DNA of 64,000 bases from Papilionanthe hookeriana x Papilionanthe teres (GCA_022702705.1 CM040428.1:92004287-92068286), one strand, 5' to 3'. Counted from the first letter of the stretch, positions 14,501-28,378 are shown. Notes: generated from the letters alone by a model not told the origin. Numbers and translations are program-made.

Positions 14501-17500
14501 TAACTTTTTAGTCGAAGTTGACTGTTAGGTCGATGGGTTGTGTGGGGAAAAGATTTTCCATTTTGACCAAAGTTGACTTTTTGTCGAATTGACTTATTGG
14601 GTCAATAATTGGTCGTTAGGTCTAAAATTGACTATTTTAAATTGAATTTTAAGTGGTGTTAATGGGTCAACGGAGGCAGATCATTGGGTCAAATTTAGCA
14701 TTTTGACCAAAGTTGACTTTTTGGTCGAAAAGATGAGCATTGAATTGATGTGATGGGTGATAAATTAAAAATTAACTATTTTGTAAGAGATTAACTTATT
14801 GGGCAATAATTGGTCATTGGTCGAAATTTGGTATTTTGATAAAAATTGACTTTTTAGTCAATATTTGAGCTATTGGGTCAATGGGTTTGTCATTGGGTCG
14901 AAGTTGATAATTTTGACCCAGAAGTTGACTTCTTGGTTAGAATTTTGACCATTGGTCGATGGGTTGATTATTGAGTTAGAAATTGTCCATTTTAACCAAA
15001 AGTTGACTTTTTGGTGGTTGACCATTACGTGGTCGATGGGTAAAAAATTGACTATTTTAGTGAAATTAAATTTTTGGTTAGAAGTAGTCATTGGATCGAT
15101 AGGCCAGTCATGGATTCGAAGTTGACCATTTTGACTAAAGTTGACCTTTTGGTCAAAAATTAACATATTGGGACAATTGGTTGGTCATTTCGTCGAATTC
15201 GCCATTTTGACCAAAGTTGACATTTTGGTGTTTAAGGATTGAAATTTGTGGGTTAATGGGTTAGTCATTAGGTTGAGGATTGACCATTTTATGCATATTT
15301 GATTTTACAATTTTAAGAAGTTGACTTTTGGTCGAAAGTTGACTTATTAGATGAATGGGTAGGTAATTGGGTCGAGGAAATTGACCTAAGTTGACTTTTT
15401 GTTAAAAGTTAACCTTTTGGGTCAATGACATGATTAATAGGTCGAAAATTGATTTTTCTATTTGAAATTGAATTTTGTCGAAAGTTGTCTGTGGGTCATT
15501 GGGTCGATGATTGACCATTTTGACCAAAGTTGACTTTTTTGAGTCGAAGTTTTACTAATTGATCACATCGGTTGGTGAATTGATCGAGTTGAAGTAGGCT
15601 GACGAAGTTGACTTTTTGGTTAGAGATTGACTTATTAGGTCAATAATTGGTCATCGGGTCAAAAATTAACTATTTTGACCAAATTTGAAATTTTGGTTAA
15701 AAGTTGACCCGGTCGTTCAAGTGTGGTATTTGTGTCGAAAATTGACCATTTCGACCAAATTTGACTTTTTGGTCGATAGTTGACTGTTGGGTCGATGGGA
15801 TGGTCGTTCGGTCAAAAATTGACTATTTTGATCAAATTGACTTTTTGGTCGATTTGATCGTGTCGATGGGTTGGTCATTGGGTCGTTGAATGGCCATTTT
15901 GAACGAAAGTTGATTTATTGGTCGAAAGTTGACCCGGTGGGTCGATGAGTTAGTCGTTGGTCGAGGATTTACCGTTTGACAGAAGTTACTTTTTGGTCGG
16001 AGAGATTGACTTATTGGGTCGATAATTGGTTAGTAGGTCAAAAATTGGCTTATTTTGTCCAAAATTGAATTTTTGTCAAAGAGGACTCTTTGGGTGAATG
16101 TGTTCGTCATTGGGTTATAGATTGACCAATTTTACCATAGTTGACACATCGATTTAATGGGTTTGTTATTGGAACCGATTGTTGACCATTTTAATCGAAC
16201 TTGATGTTTTAGTCAAAAGTTATTGTCAGTGGGTTAATGGGGTGGTTATTAGGTCAAGAATTGACAATTTTGATCAAAGTTAACTTTTTGAAAGCGAAAA
16301 AGACATGTTGGGTCGATGGGATGGTCATTGGGTAAAGGATTGACCATTTTGACCAAGTTGACTTTTGGTCGAAAGTTGACTTTATTGGGACAATGGGTTA
16401 GTCATTGGGCGAATATTGACCATTTTTATTGAAGTTGACTTTTGGTCAGAGATTGACTTATTGTGTCGATAATTGGTCATTCGATTCGAAAATTGATTAT
16501 TTGACCCGATTTAAATTTTGGTCAAAGTTGACCCATTGGGTTAATTAGGTGGTCATTATGTCGAGAGATTGACCATTTTGACCAAAGTTAACTTTGTATC
16601 GAAGTTGACATATTGGGTCGATGGGTAGGTCATTGGATCAATTCCTTAATTTTGACCAAACTTGACTTTGTCGAAAAGTTCACATTAGGTAATGGGGTGG
16701 TCATTAGGTAAGAATTGTTATTTTAACCAAAATTGACTTTTTAGTCAAAAGTTGATTTTGGGACGATATAGTTTGTCATTAGGTCGAGGTTGACCTTTTT
16801 AACTTGAAAGTTGACTTTTTGGTCGAAAGTTGACTTTAATGGGTTAATGTGTTAGTTATTGGGTCGAAATTGATCATTTTGACTAAAGGCGGCTTTTTGG
16901 TCATTGGGTGAGAAATTAACAATTTTGGTAGAAGTTGACTTTTTGGTCGAAATTGACTGTTAGGTCGATGGGATGGTCATTAGGTCGAAGATTTACCATT
17001 TTGACCAAAGTTGACTTTTTGGTCGAGAGATTGACTTATTAGGTGACAATTGGTCATTAGATCGAAAATTGGTATTTTTTGCAAAATTGACTTTTTGGTC
17101 GAAAGTTCTACATTCGATCGATAGGTTATTCATTAGGTCGAGGATTGATCATTTTGACGAAAGTTAGTTTTTGGTGAGAGATTGACTTATTGGAATTCGA
17201 TAATTGGTTATTAGATTACGACAATTATTTATTTTAACTTAAAATTTAATTTTTAATTGAAAAATTGATCCATTGAGTCAATGGGGTGAATCCTTGTGTC
17301 GAAATTAACCATTTTGACCAAATTTAACTTTTTTAAAAAGTTGGTCTATTGAGTCGATGAGGTGGTCATTAGGTCGAAAATTGATAATTTTGGTAAAATT
17401 GACTTTTGGTCGAAGTTATCCTTTTGAATCGATGGGTTTGTCGATGGGTTAAGGATTGACCATTTTAACGAAGTAAACTTTTTGGTCGAGAGTTGACATG

Positions 17501-18369
17501 TTGAATTCGATGGGTTAGTCGTTTGGTCGAGGATTGACCATTATGACAAAAGTTGACTTTTTGGTCAGAAATTGACTTATGAGGTCGATAATTGGTCATT
17601 AATTGGCTATTTTATCCAAAATTGACTTTTATTTCGAAAAGTTGACGGTGGGTCAATGCGTTGGTCATTGGGTTAATTGATCATTTTGACCCAGAGAATT
17701 TACTTTTTAGTCGAGTTGACTATGGATTAATGTGTTTGTCATTGGGTCGGAAATTGGTTATTTGTCAGAAGTTGACTTTAATTCGAAAGTTGACCTATTA
17801 GATTGATGGGTTGGTCATTCGCTCGAAGTTATTAAATTTTTAAAAAAGTTGACTTTTTGGTGAAAGTTGAGCTATTGGGTCGAAAGGGTTGGTCATTTGG
17901 TCGGATTGACCATTATGACCATAGTGCACGTTTTGGTCGGAGATGAAACTTCTTGGGTCGATTAGTGGTCATTAGGTCGAAATTCTTATTTTGACGAAAA
18001 TGGCTTTTGTTCAAAAGTTGACGGGTGGGTCGATGAGTTTAGTTATTGAATTGAGGTGGTATTACTGACGTGTTCACTTTTTGGGCCAGTTATTTTATTG
18101 GATTAAAGGGTTTGGCATTGGGTCGAAATTGAACGGTTTATTAAAGTTGGGTTGTTATTAGGTCAAAAATTGACTATTTTGACCAAAATTGACTTTTTAT
18201 TCAAAAGTTAACCTATTAGGTCATTAGATTGACATTGACCATTTTGGCAAATGTTGCTTTTTAGTCAGATGACTGTTAGATTGATGGGTTGGTCGTTGGG
18301 TGAGGATTGACTGGCTGGGCCACAATTAAGCTTATTTAGTCGGAGATTGACTTATTGGGTCAATAATTT
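11551..18369 (+). repeat. Internal duplication, second copy (partly degraded)
   Basis: From 11,551 to about 12,420 the block is almost identical to 4,648 onward. TCGA-type changes begin at 12,424 and become dense after about 13,920. The block is some 84 bp shorter than its partner because of many small deletions. It ends at CAATAATTT (18,361-18,369), after which the HOR resumes with TCATTAGGCC, as in copy 2 near 38,965. It could be a recent tandem duplication or an assembly join that kept both a clean and a noisy version of one locus. Confidence 0.82.
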
Positions 18370-21300
18370 ATCATTAGGCCAAAAATTGACTATTTGGTGA
18401 AATTGAATTTTTGCTGGTTGACTTATTAGATTGATGGAGTGGTCATTGGGTCATAAATTGGCCATTTAACCAAAGTTGACTTTTTGGTCGAAAGTTGTGA
18501 GTGGATCGATGGGTTGGTCATTGGGTCGAGTTGACCATTTTGACAAAATTTAACTATTTGGTAAAGGTGACATATTGGAGTCACATGGGTAGTTCATGGG
18601 GTCGAGAATTGACATTTTGACCAAAGTTGACTTCTTGGTCGAAAAGTTGACCTAATGAGTAATTGAGTGGTCATTAGGTAAAAATTGATTATTTTGACAG
18701 AAGTTGACTTTTGGTAAGAAGTTGACCTATTCGATTGATGGGTTAGTCATTGGGTCGAAGTTATGCATTTTGATCAAGTTGACATTTTGGTCTAAAGTTA
18801 ATGAGTTAGATTCGATTGGTTGGTCATTTGGTCGAAAATTATTTTATTGGTTAATGTATGGTCATTAGGTCATTGGTTGACCATTTTGACAAAAGTTGAC
18901 TTTTTGGTCGGATATTGACTTATTGGGTCAATAATTGGTCATTAGGTCAAAAATTGACTATTTTGACCAAAATTGAATTTTTGGTCAAAATTTGACTCAT
19001 TGGGTCAACGGGGTGATCATTTGGTCAGAAATTGACAATTTTGACAAAAATTAACTTTTTGATCAAAAGTTGACCTATTGGGTCAATGTGATGGTCATTA
19101 GGTTAAAAATTGATTATTTTGACATAAGTTGAATTTTGGTCCAAAGTTAACCAATTTGGTCAATGGGTTGGTCATTGGGTTATTGATTAACAATTTTGAC
19201 CAAAGTTGACCTTTTGATCAAAAGTTGACCTATTGGGTCAAAGGGTTGGTCATTGGGCTAAGGATTGATTATTTTGACCAAAGTTGACTTTTTCGTAAGA
19301 GTTTGATTTATTGGGTCGATGGCGAGTCGGTAGGACGAATTGACTATTTTGACCAAAATTGACATTCTTGTTAAAAGTTGACATGTTTGAATTCGATGGT
19401 TGAATCATTAGGTCGAATTAACCATTTTGACGAAGTTGACTTTTTGGTCGAAGTTGACTTATTGAGTCAATGGGTTGGTCATTCGGTCGGAGAATTGACC
19501 ATTTTGACAGAATCGACTTTTTGGTGAAGTTGACATGTTAGATTCGATTGGGTGATCATTCAGTTAGATGTTGAATATTTTGATCTAACTGGTTTTTTGA
19601 TCAAAGGTTGATATATTGGGTCGTCATTGGGTCAAACATTGACCATTTCGACCATGGTTGACTTTTATGTCAAAAGTTGACCTATTGGGTCAATAGGTTG
19701 GTCATTGCGTCAAGGATTGACAATTTTTACCAAAGTTGACTTTTTGGTCAAAAGTTGACCTTATGAGTCGATGGGTTGGTCATTGGGATAGAAATAGACC
19801 ATTTTGACCAAAGTCAACTTTTAAGTCAAAGTTGACATATTGGATAAATTGGGTGGTCATTAGGTCAAAATTTGTTTTTGTTCGAAAGGTTGATCGATAG
19901 GGTCATTGGAATTCGAAGATTGTTCATTTTGATCATAGTTGACTTTTTGTTCGATGGGTTTGTCATTGGGTCGAGTTGACCATTTTGACCCAAAGTTGAC
20001 TTTGGTCGGAGATTGACTTATTTGGTCAGAGATTGACTTATTTGGTCAATAATTGCTTATTTTAACCAAAATTAAATTTTTGGTCTAAGTTGACCCACTG
20101 AATAATGGGGTGGTCATTGTGTCGGAAATTGACCATTTTTACCAAAGTTAAATTTACGGAGTCGAATGTTGACTGTTAGATTGATGGGGTGGTCATGAGG
20201 TCAAAAATTAACTATTTTGACCAAAATTGATTTTGGTGGTTATTGCTTTAATTCGATGTGTAAGGTATGCATTTGAACAAAATTATCTTTTGCTCGAATG
20301 TTGACTTGTTGAGTCGATGGGTTAGTCGTTAGATTCGAGGATTAACCATTTTGACCAAAGTTATCTTTTGGTTAAAAGTTGACCTATTGGGTCAATGGGT
20401 TAGTTATTGTGTCGAGAAATTGACCATTTTAACCAAAGTTGACTTTTGGTCAAAAGTTAGCTTGTTTGGTCGATGGGGTTGTTCTTGAGTTAAAAATTGA
20501 TTATTTTGACCAAAATTTACTTTTGTCAAAAGTTGACGATTAAGGTCATGGGTATGTCGTTATCGATGATTGAAAATTTTGACCAAAATTAAATTTTTTT
20601 GTCAAAAGTTGATAGATTGACGGGGTGGTACGTTAGGTCGAGAAATTAACCATTTTCACCAAGTTGACTTTTTGGTCAAAAGTTAATTTATTGGGTCGAT
20701 GGGTTGGTCATTGGGTCGGATTGACCAATTTGACAAAAGTTGACTTTTGGTCGAAGTTGACTGTGGATCAATGGGTTGGTCATTGGGTCGAGAAATTAAC
20801 CTTGTTTACCAAAGTTTACTTTTGGTTAAAAGTTGACTATTGGGTCACTTGGGTGGTCATTAAGTCGAAAATTTACTATTATTGACCGAAATTGATTTTT
20901 GGTGGTTACTGTTGGGTTCGATGGGTTAGTCATTGGGTCGATGATTCGTCATTATAAAGTTGACTTTTGCGGTCGAAATTTAACCTATTTGGTCGATGGG
21001 TTGGTCATTCGATCAAAAATTAACCATTTTAGCGAAGTTGACTTTTTGCTCAAAAGTTGATCTCTTTTAGTTCAATGGGGTGATCATTCGTCAAATAGAA
21101 ATATTTGACCAAATTGATTTTTTTGGTTAAAAGTTGACGATTAGGTCGTTGGGTTGGTCATTGGGTCGAGGATTTACCATTTTGACAAAAGTTGACATAT
21201 TGGTTGATGGGTTGGTCATTGTGTTAGAAGTTAACCATTTTGACCCGAAAGTTGGCTTTTTGGTCGAAAGTTGACATATTTGATCATTAGGTGGTCGATA

Positions 21301-24300
21301 GGTTAAAAATTGACTATTTTGACCAAATGTGACTTTTTGGTCGAATGTTGACTGTTGGGTGAAATGGTTTGTGATTTTGTTAAGGAGTCGACCATTTTGA
21401 CGAAGTTGACTTTTTTGTCGAAGTTGACCCTCTGCAGGTTAATGGGATTCAGTCATTGCGATAAGGATTAACTATTTTGTCGAAAGTGAACATTTTGGTC
21501 GAAAACGGACTGTTGGGTCGAGGGTTGGTCATCGAATTCGGGAATATGTCCATTTTGACTAAAGTTGACTTTTTGGTCGAAAGTTGATGTATAGGGTTAA
21601 TGAGGTGGTCGTTAGGTCGAAAATTGACTATATCGACAAATTGACTTTTTGATCGAAAGTTCGCATATTGGGTCCCCAGGTTGGTCGTAGGTCACAGGAT
21701 TGACCATTTTGACTAAAGTTGACTTTTTGGTCACAAGTTGACCTATTGGTTCGATTGCTTGTTCATTGGGTCGAGATTTGACCATTTTGACCAAAGTTGA
21801 CGTTTTAGTCAGAGATTGGCTTATTAGATCAAAAATTGATCATTAGGTTAAAATTTGGGTATTTTGACCAAAATTGTCTTTGAGCAAAAGTTGATCTATT
21901 GGAGTCGATGGGTTGGTCATTGCGTGAGGTGTCATTTTGACGAAATTGACATTTGATCGAAGTTGATCTATTGATCAAGGTTTGGTCATTTAGATTGGAC
22001 ATAACCATTATGACGATCTTGACTTTTACGGTGAAAAGTTGACTGACCGATTAAATGGAGTTGTCATTAGATTGATAATTGACCATTTTAATCAAAGTTG
22101 ATTTTTTGGTCGGAGATTGACTTATTGGGTCGATAATTGGTCATTAGATCAAAGTTGACTATTTTGACGAAATTTGACACGGATCAAATGTGACTATTAG
22201 ATCAAATGAGTTGCTCATTGAGTAAAGGATTGATCATTTTGACAAAAGTTGACTTTTTGAACCGAAAAGTTAGCTATCAGTCGATGGATTTACTCGTTAG
22301 ATTGAGGAAATTGATCTTTTTAACCTAAGTTGACCTATTTGGCAAAGGAGGTGGTAATTAGGTGAAAATTGACTATTTTGACCAAAGTTGACTTTAGATC
22401 AAAAGTTGACTTTATTAGGTCGATGGGTTGGTCATGGGGTGAGGATATACCATTTTGAACAAGTTGACTTTTAGGTCGAGAAATTGACTTATTAGATTGA
22501 TAATTGGTCATTATGCTCGAAAATTGATTATTTTGACTAAAATTGATTTTATCGAAGTTATCGATTAGACCGATGAGTTGGTCATTGGATCAACCGATGA
22601 CCTTTTTGACGAGGTTGACTTTTGATCAAAGTTGACTGTGGGTGAATAGGTTGTTCATTTATTATCGAAGTTGACCATTTTAACCAAAGTTGACTTTTTC
22701 GTGGTGACTGTTGGGTCAATGGGTTGGTCATTGGGTTATGGATTGACAATTTTGACGAAGTTTACGTTTTAACAGTGAGATTGGCTTGTTAGATTCGATA
22801 GCGATCATAAGGTCAAAAAATTTGACGATTTTGACCAAAATTGACTTTTTGGTCGAAGTTGATCTATAGGGTAAGTGGGTTGGTCATTGCGTCGAGGATT
22901 TAGCATTTTGACCAAAGTGACTTTTTTGGTCGAAAGTTGACTTATTGGGTTAATGGGTTGGTCATTGGGTCGAAAGTTGACCATTTTGACCAAAGTTGGC
23001 TTTGGTCGAAAGTTGACCTATTGGTCAATGAGGTAGTCATTGGGTGAAGGATTGACCATTTTCACCAGTAGACCATACAGTCGCATATTATTATTATTAG
23101 GACATGATTGGCCATTATATCGAAAATTGACTTTTTAGTAAAATTGACCTTATGGTCGAAAGTTGACCTATTGGTGTCCGGTTGATCATTGATGGAATTG
23201 ATCATTTTGACCAAAGTTGTCTTTTTGATCGAAAGTTAACCTTTTGGGTCCCGATGGGTTGGTCATTGGGTCGAGGATTGATCATTTTGACCAAAGTTGA
23301 CTTTTTGGTCGAAAATTAGCCTTTTGGGTCAATGGGTTGGTCATTAGTCGAAGTTAACCATTTTGACCAAAGTTTACATTTTGGTCGGAGATTGGTAGTG
23401 GGTAAATACATGGTCATTGGAGTCAAATTCCTTAATTTAGACCAAAATTGACTTTGGTTAAAAGTTACCTTATTGGTCATTAAGTCATTGGGTCGAAAGG
23501 ATTAACCATTTTGACTAAAGTTGACTTTTCAGTCGAAAGTTGACACAGTAGGTCAATTGGTTGGTTATTAGGTCGAAATTGACCATTCGACCAAGTTGAC
23601 TTTTTGATCGAAAAGTTAGCATAAGTTGATCAGGTGGTCATTAATTGACTTATTTATATTGACCAAAATTGATGTTTTGGTCAAAAGTTGACCTATTGGG
23701 TTGATGGGTTAGTTGTTAGATTGATTGTTTTGTAGTTGACTTTATTGGTAAAAAGTTGACTATTAGGTAAATGTGTTGGTCATTAGGTTAAGAATTGACC
23801 ATTTTGACCAAAGTAGCTTACTGGTTATAGATAAACTTATTGGAACAATAATTGGTCATTAGGTCAAAAATTGACTATTTTGACCAAAATAGACTTTTTG
23901 GTGGTCAATGATTGGATCGATGGGTTGGTCATTGGGTCGAGAAATTAATTTTGACGAAAATTATTTTTTGTTGAAAAGTTAAAACTTTATTGAGTCATTA
24001 GATTATTAGGTGGTGAGGATTAACCATTTTGACCAAAATTGACTTTTTAGTCAAAGTTGACCTATTATGTCATTGGGTTGGTCATTAGGTCGAAAATTGA
24101 CCATTTTGACAAAAGTTGACTTTTTGGTCGAAAGTTCACTATGGGATTGATGGGGTAGTCATTTGGTTAAAACTTTACTATATTGACCAATTCGTTTTGT
24201 CAAATTTCTGCCTATTGGGTCAATGGGTTGGTTATTGGTTAAGGATTGACATTTTTTACGAAAGTTATCTTTATTGGTGAAAAGTTGACCTACTGGGTAA

Positions 24301-24960
24301 ATCAGTTAGTCATTAGGTTAAGAATTGACCATTTTGACGAAGTTGACTTTTCTTAGAGATGGACTTATTAGATTAGATAATTGGTTATTAGATCAAAAAT
24401 ATAGTATTTTGACCAAAACGATTTTTGGTCGAAAAGTTGGTAGATTGGATCAATGGGTTGGTCATTAGGTTAGAAATTGACCATTTTGACCATAGTTGAT
24501 TTTTTAGTCGGATTGACTTTAGATTACGATAGAATTGGTCATTAGATCAAAAATTGACTTTTTTGACCAAAATTGGCATTTTGGTTAAAAGTTGACTGTT
24601 GGTCAGTGTGTTGATCGTTAGATTCGAGATTGAACATTTGACGAAGTTGACTTTTTGGTCGAAAGTTGACTGTGGGTCGATGAGTTGGTCTTTAGGTCGA
24701 GATTGACCATTTTGATCATTGACTTTTTGGTCAAAAGTTGAGCTATTAGGTTAATAGAATTGGTCATTGAGTCGAAGATTGAACATTTTGACAAAGTAGA
24801 CTTTTTGGTCACATGTTAACTTGTTGAATTCGATAATTCGTCATTATGTCGAAATTGACTTTTTGAACCAAATTGACCTTTTAGTGCCAAGTTGACTTAT
24901 TAGTTCAACAGGTGGTCATTACAACAAATATTAACTATTTCTACCAAAATTGACTTTGGT
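13920..24960 (+). repeat. Satellite with systematic TCGA-type alteration and small deletions
   Basis: Units stay alignable to the other HOR copies but carry a recurring set of changes: GGTCAA to GGTCGA, GGGTCAAT to AGATCGAT, AGATTGAT or GATTCGAT, TTGACCTATTG to TTGACTGTTG, and shortened T and A runs. Some units are badly broken, for example 14,224-14,310 compared with 7,324-7,440 and 34,975-35,085. Unmodified units of ordinary sequence lie between altered ones. A run of four TTA-like triplets at 23,086-23,098 has no equivalent near 43,750. The longest open frames on the minus strand fall here because stop codons are scrambled. Likely consensus error; a diverged subfamily cannot be excluded. 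Confidence 0.75.
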
Positions 24961-25025
24961 TAAAATTTGACCTATTAGATCAATGGGTTGGTCATTGGGT
25001 CAAGGATTGTCTATTTTAACCAAAG

Positions 25026-25050
25026 TTTTTTTTTTTTGACCTAATGACCT
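25026..25050 (-). repeat. Micro-inverted satellite segment, HOR copy 1
   Basis: Bases 25,032-25,049 read TTTTTTGACCTAATGACC, the exact reverse complement of the common satellite string GGTCATTAGGTC plus six A. It sits where normal units have GACTTTTTGGTCAAAAG. A run of twelve T (25,026-25,037) leads into it. The flanks are in normal orientation. Confidence 0.75.
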
Positions 25051-26534
25051 CCTGTTAGATCAATGGGTTGGTCATTGGGTCAAAGATTGACTTATTGGGT
25101 CAATAAATGGTCATTAAACTGAAAATTGACATTTTTGACCAAAATTAACTTTTTGGTCAAAAGTTTCATTGGGTCAAGAATTAACCATTTTGACTAAAGT
25201 TGACTTCTTGGTTAAAACTTGACATATTAGGTCATTGGGTTAGCGATTGACCAGTTTGACAATTGCTTCAATGGGGTGGTCATTAGGTCAAAACTTAACT
25301 AGATTAACCAAAATTGATTTTTTTGGTCAAAAAGTCGACCAACTGGGTCAATGGGCTGGTCGTTGGGTCAAGGATTAACATTTTTTACCAAAGTTAACTT
25401 TTTGGTCAAAAGTGACCTATTGGGTCAATGGGTTGATCATTGGGTTAAAGATTGACCATTTTGGTCAAAGTTGACTTTTTGATCAAAGATTGACTTTTTA
25501 GGTCATTAATTTTTCATTAGGTCAAAAATTAAGTATTTTGAACAAAACTGAATTTTTGGTCAAAAATTGGTCCATTGGGTCAATGGGGTGGTCATTGTGT
25601 CATAAATTGATCATTTTGACCAAAGTTGACTTATTAGTAAAAAATTGACCTATTGGGTCAATGGGTTGGCCATTTAGGTCAAAAATTGACTATTTTGACC
25701 AAAATTGACTTTTTGGTTAAAAGTTGACCTGTTGGGTTAATCAGTTGGTCATTGAGTTAACGATTGATCATTTTGACCAAAGTTGATTTTTTGGTCAAAA
25801 GTTGACCTAATTGGTCATTGGGTCAAGGATTGACTATTTCATCAAAGTCTTAGTCGTTGGGTCAGAAATTGAACATTTAAACCAAAGTTGACATATTGGG
25901 TCGATGAGGTGGAAATTTGGTCAAAAATTGACTATTTTGACTAAAATTGAATTTTTTGTCAAAAGTTGACCAGATGGGTCATCGGTTGGTCATTGGGTTA
26001 AGGATTGACCATTTTGACCAAAGTTGACTTCTGGTCAAAAGTTGACCTTTTAGGTCAATGGGTTAGTCATGGAGTCAAGCCTATACCATTTTAAACAAGT
26101 TGACTTTTTGGTCAGATAATGACTTATTACGTCGATAATTGGTCATTAGGTCGAAAATTGATTATTTTGACCAAAATTGATTTTTTGGTCGAAGGTTGAC
26201 CAATTAGTTCAATGGGTTGGTCATTGTGTCGAGGATTTATTATTTTAACCGAAGTTGACGTTTTGGTCGAAAGTTGACCTATTGGGTCAACGGGTTGGTC
26301 ATTGGGTCGAAAAGTGACAAATTTAACCAAATTTGACTTTTGGTCAAAATTTGACTATTCGGTCGATGGGGTGGTCAATTGTTCGAAAATTGACTATTAT
26401 GACTAAAATTGAATTTTGGTCAAAGCTTCTATTAGGTCGATGTGTTGGTCATCGGGTCGAGGATGAACCATCTTGACCAAAGTTGATTTTTTGTTCGAAA
26501 GTTGACTATAGGGTGAATGGGTTGGTCATTGGGT

Positions 26535-26590
26535 CAAGGATTGACCATTTTGACCAAAGTTGACCTACTGGGTCAATGGGTTTGTCATTG
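26535..26590 (+). repeat. Monomer lacking 19 bp, shared by copies 1 and 2
   Basis: TTGACC at 26,560 passes directly into TACTGGGTCAATGGG, so the segment between consensus positions 21 and 40 (one GGTCAA box and one TTGAC box) is absent, leaving a 59-bp unit. The same short unit is at 47,211 in HOR copy 2, 20,651 bp away, so it was inherited with the HOR. Confidence 0.75.
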
Positions 26591-28340
26591 TGTCAAGGAT
26601 TGACCATTTTGACCAAAGTTAAGTTTTTGGTCAAAAACTGATCTATTGGGTCAATGGGTTGGACATTGTGTCAAAATATGACCATTTTGACCAAAGTTGA
26701 CTTTTTGGCCAAATGTTGACTATTGGGTCAATAGGGTGGTCATTAGGTTAAAAATTGATTATATCGACCTAAATTGACTTTTTGGTCAAAAGTTGACATA
26801 TTGGGTCAATTGGTTGGTCATTGGGTCAAACATTGACCATTTTGACCAAAGTTGACTTTACGGTTTGAAGTTGACTGTTGGCTCGATGGGTTGGTCATTG
26901 GATCGACGATTGACACATTATGACCAAAGTTGACGTTTTGGTCAGATATTGGCTTATTGGATCAATAATCAGCCTTTAGGTTGAAATTTGACAATTTTGA
27001 CCAAAATTGACTTTTTAGCTAGAAGTTGATCTCCTGGATCAGTGGGTTGGTCATTACATCAAGGATTTACCATTTTGACTAAAGTTTACTTTTTGGTCAA
27101 AAGTTGACTTATTGGGCTAATGTGTTGGTCATCGGGTCAAGGATTGGTCATTATGACCAAAGTTGACTTTTTGGTTAGAGTTTGACATATTGGGTCAATA
27201 ATTGTTCATTAGGTGAAAAATTAGCTATTTTGACCAAAATTGACTTTTTATTCAAAAGTTGACCTTATTAGATTCGATTAGTTGGTCATTTGGTTAAGAA
27301 TTGACCATTTTGACCGAAGTTGACTTTTTGTCGAAAGTCGACTGTTGCATTATTGGGGTTGTCATTGGGTCAAAAAGTGAAAATTTCGACCAAAGGTGAC
27401 TTTTTGGTCAAAAGTTCACCTATTGCGTCAATTGGGTGGTCATTAGGTCAAAAATTGACTATATCGACCAAAATTGACTTTTTGGCAAAAGTTGACCCAT
27501 TGGGTCAATGGAGTGGTAATTGGGTCAAAAATTGACCTTTTTGACAAAAGTATACCTACCGGGTCACTGGGATGGTTATTAGGTCAAAAATTGACTATTG
27601 TGACCAAAATTGACTTTTTTGTCGAAAGTTGACCTGTTAGGTCAATGCGTTGGTCATTAGTCAAGGATTGAGCATTTTGACCAAAGTTGACTTTTTGGTC
27701 GAAAGTTGACTGTTAGATCGATGAGTTGGTCATTAGGTCGAGGATTGACCATTTTGACCAAACTTGACATTTTGGTTAAAAGTTGACTGTTAGATTGATG
27801 AGGTGGTCATTGGGTCAAGGATTGATCATTTTGACCAAAGTAGACTTTTGGTCACAGATTCACTTATTGGATCAATAATTGTCATTATGTCGAAATTGAC
27901 TTTTTTTTTACGAAAATTGATGTTTTGGTCAAAAGTTGACCTATTGGGTCAATGAGTTGGTTTTTGGGCCAAAGATTGTTCATTTTGACCAAAGTTGACT
28001 TTTTGGTCAAAAGTTGACCTACTTGGTCATTTGGTCAAGGATTGACTATTTTCACCAAAGATTACATTTTGGTTAGAGATTGACATATTCGGTCAATAAA
28101 TGGTCTTTAGGTAGAAAATTGACCATTTTGACAAAGTTGATTTTTGGTTGAAAATCATCATTGAGTCAAGGATTTATCATTTTGACTAACATTTTGACCC
28201 AAGTTGATGTTTTGTCAAAATTTGACCTATTAGGTCAATGGGTTTGTCATTAGGTCAAAAATTGACCATTTTTAACCAAAGTTGACTTTTTCATCAACAA
28301 TTGACCAATTGGGTCAATGGATGGTCATTAGGTTAAAATT

Positions 28341-28378
28341 GACTATTTTGACCAAAATTGACTATTTTGACCAAAATT
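28341..28378 (+). repeat. 19-bp sub-unit duplication private to copy 2
   Basis: GACTATTTTGACCAAAATT is present twice in tandem with a 19-bp period. The equivalent site in copy 1 (about 1,138) has it once. Confidence 0.8.

Larger units (their letters stand above)
1..27205 (+). repeat. HOR copy 1, expanded by an internal duplication
   Basis: The window start reappears at 27,206 and 47,851, sharing private variants such as GGTGAAAAATTAGCTATT (AGTTATT in copy 3). Another landmark, GTGGAAATTACGTCAAAGAT, is at 1,881, 29,104 and 49,713. Copy 1 is 27.2 kb instead of about 20.6 kb because of the 6.9-kb duplication inside it; past that duplication the offset to copy 2 settles at about 20.65 kb (for example 26,560 against 47,211). 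It has lost about 410 bp near 1,969 that copies 2 and 3 keep. Its region from 13.9 to 24.96 kb is strongly altered. The start point is only the window edge, not a natural boundary. Confidence 0.85.

Noticed and set aside
14870..15166. Longest open frame, minus strand, 98 codons
   Set aside because: It is a readthrough of satellite units inside the altered region, where indels and substitutions have removed the usual stops. Its protein shows the monomer's 26-residue periodicity, and no ribosome or splice signals or neighbouring genes support it.
18311..18345. Possible inserted element around AAGCTTATTTAG
   Set aside because: It aligns to ordinary satellite at 11,490-11,525 with scattered changes typical of the altered region. 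There are no terminal repeats or target duplication.
25026..25037. T run as a poly(A) tail of a retroelement on the minus strand
   Set aside because: The flanking sequence on both sides is satellite, and the run is part of the inverted satellite segment also found at 45,643.
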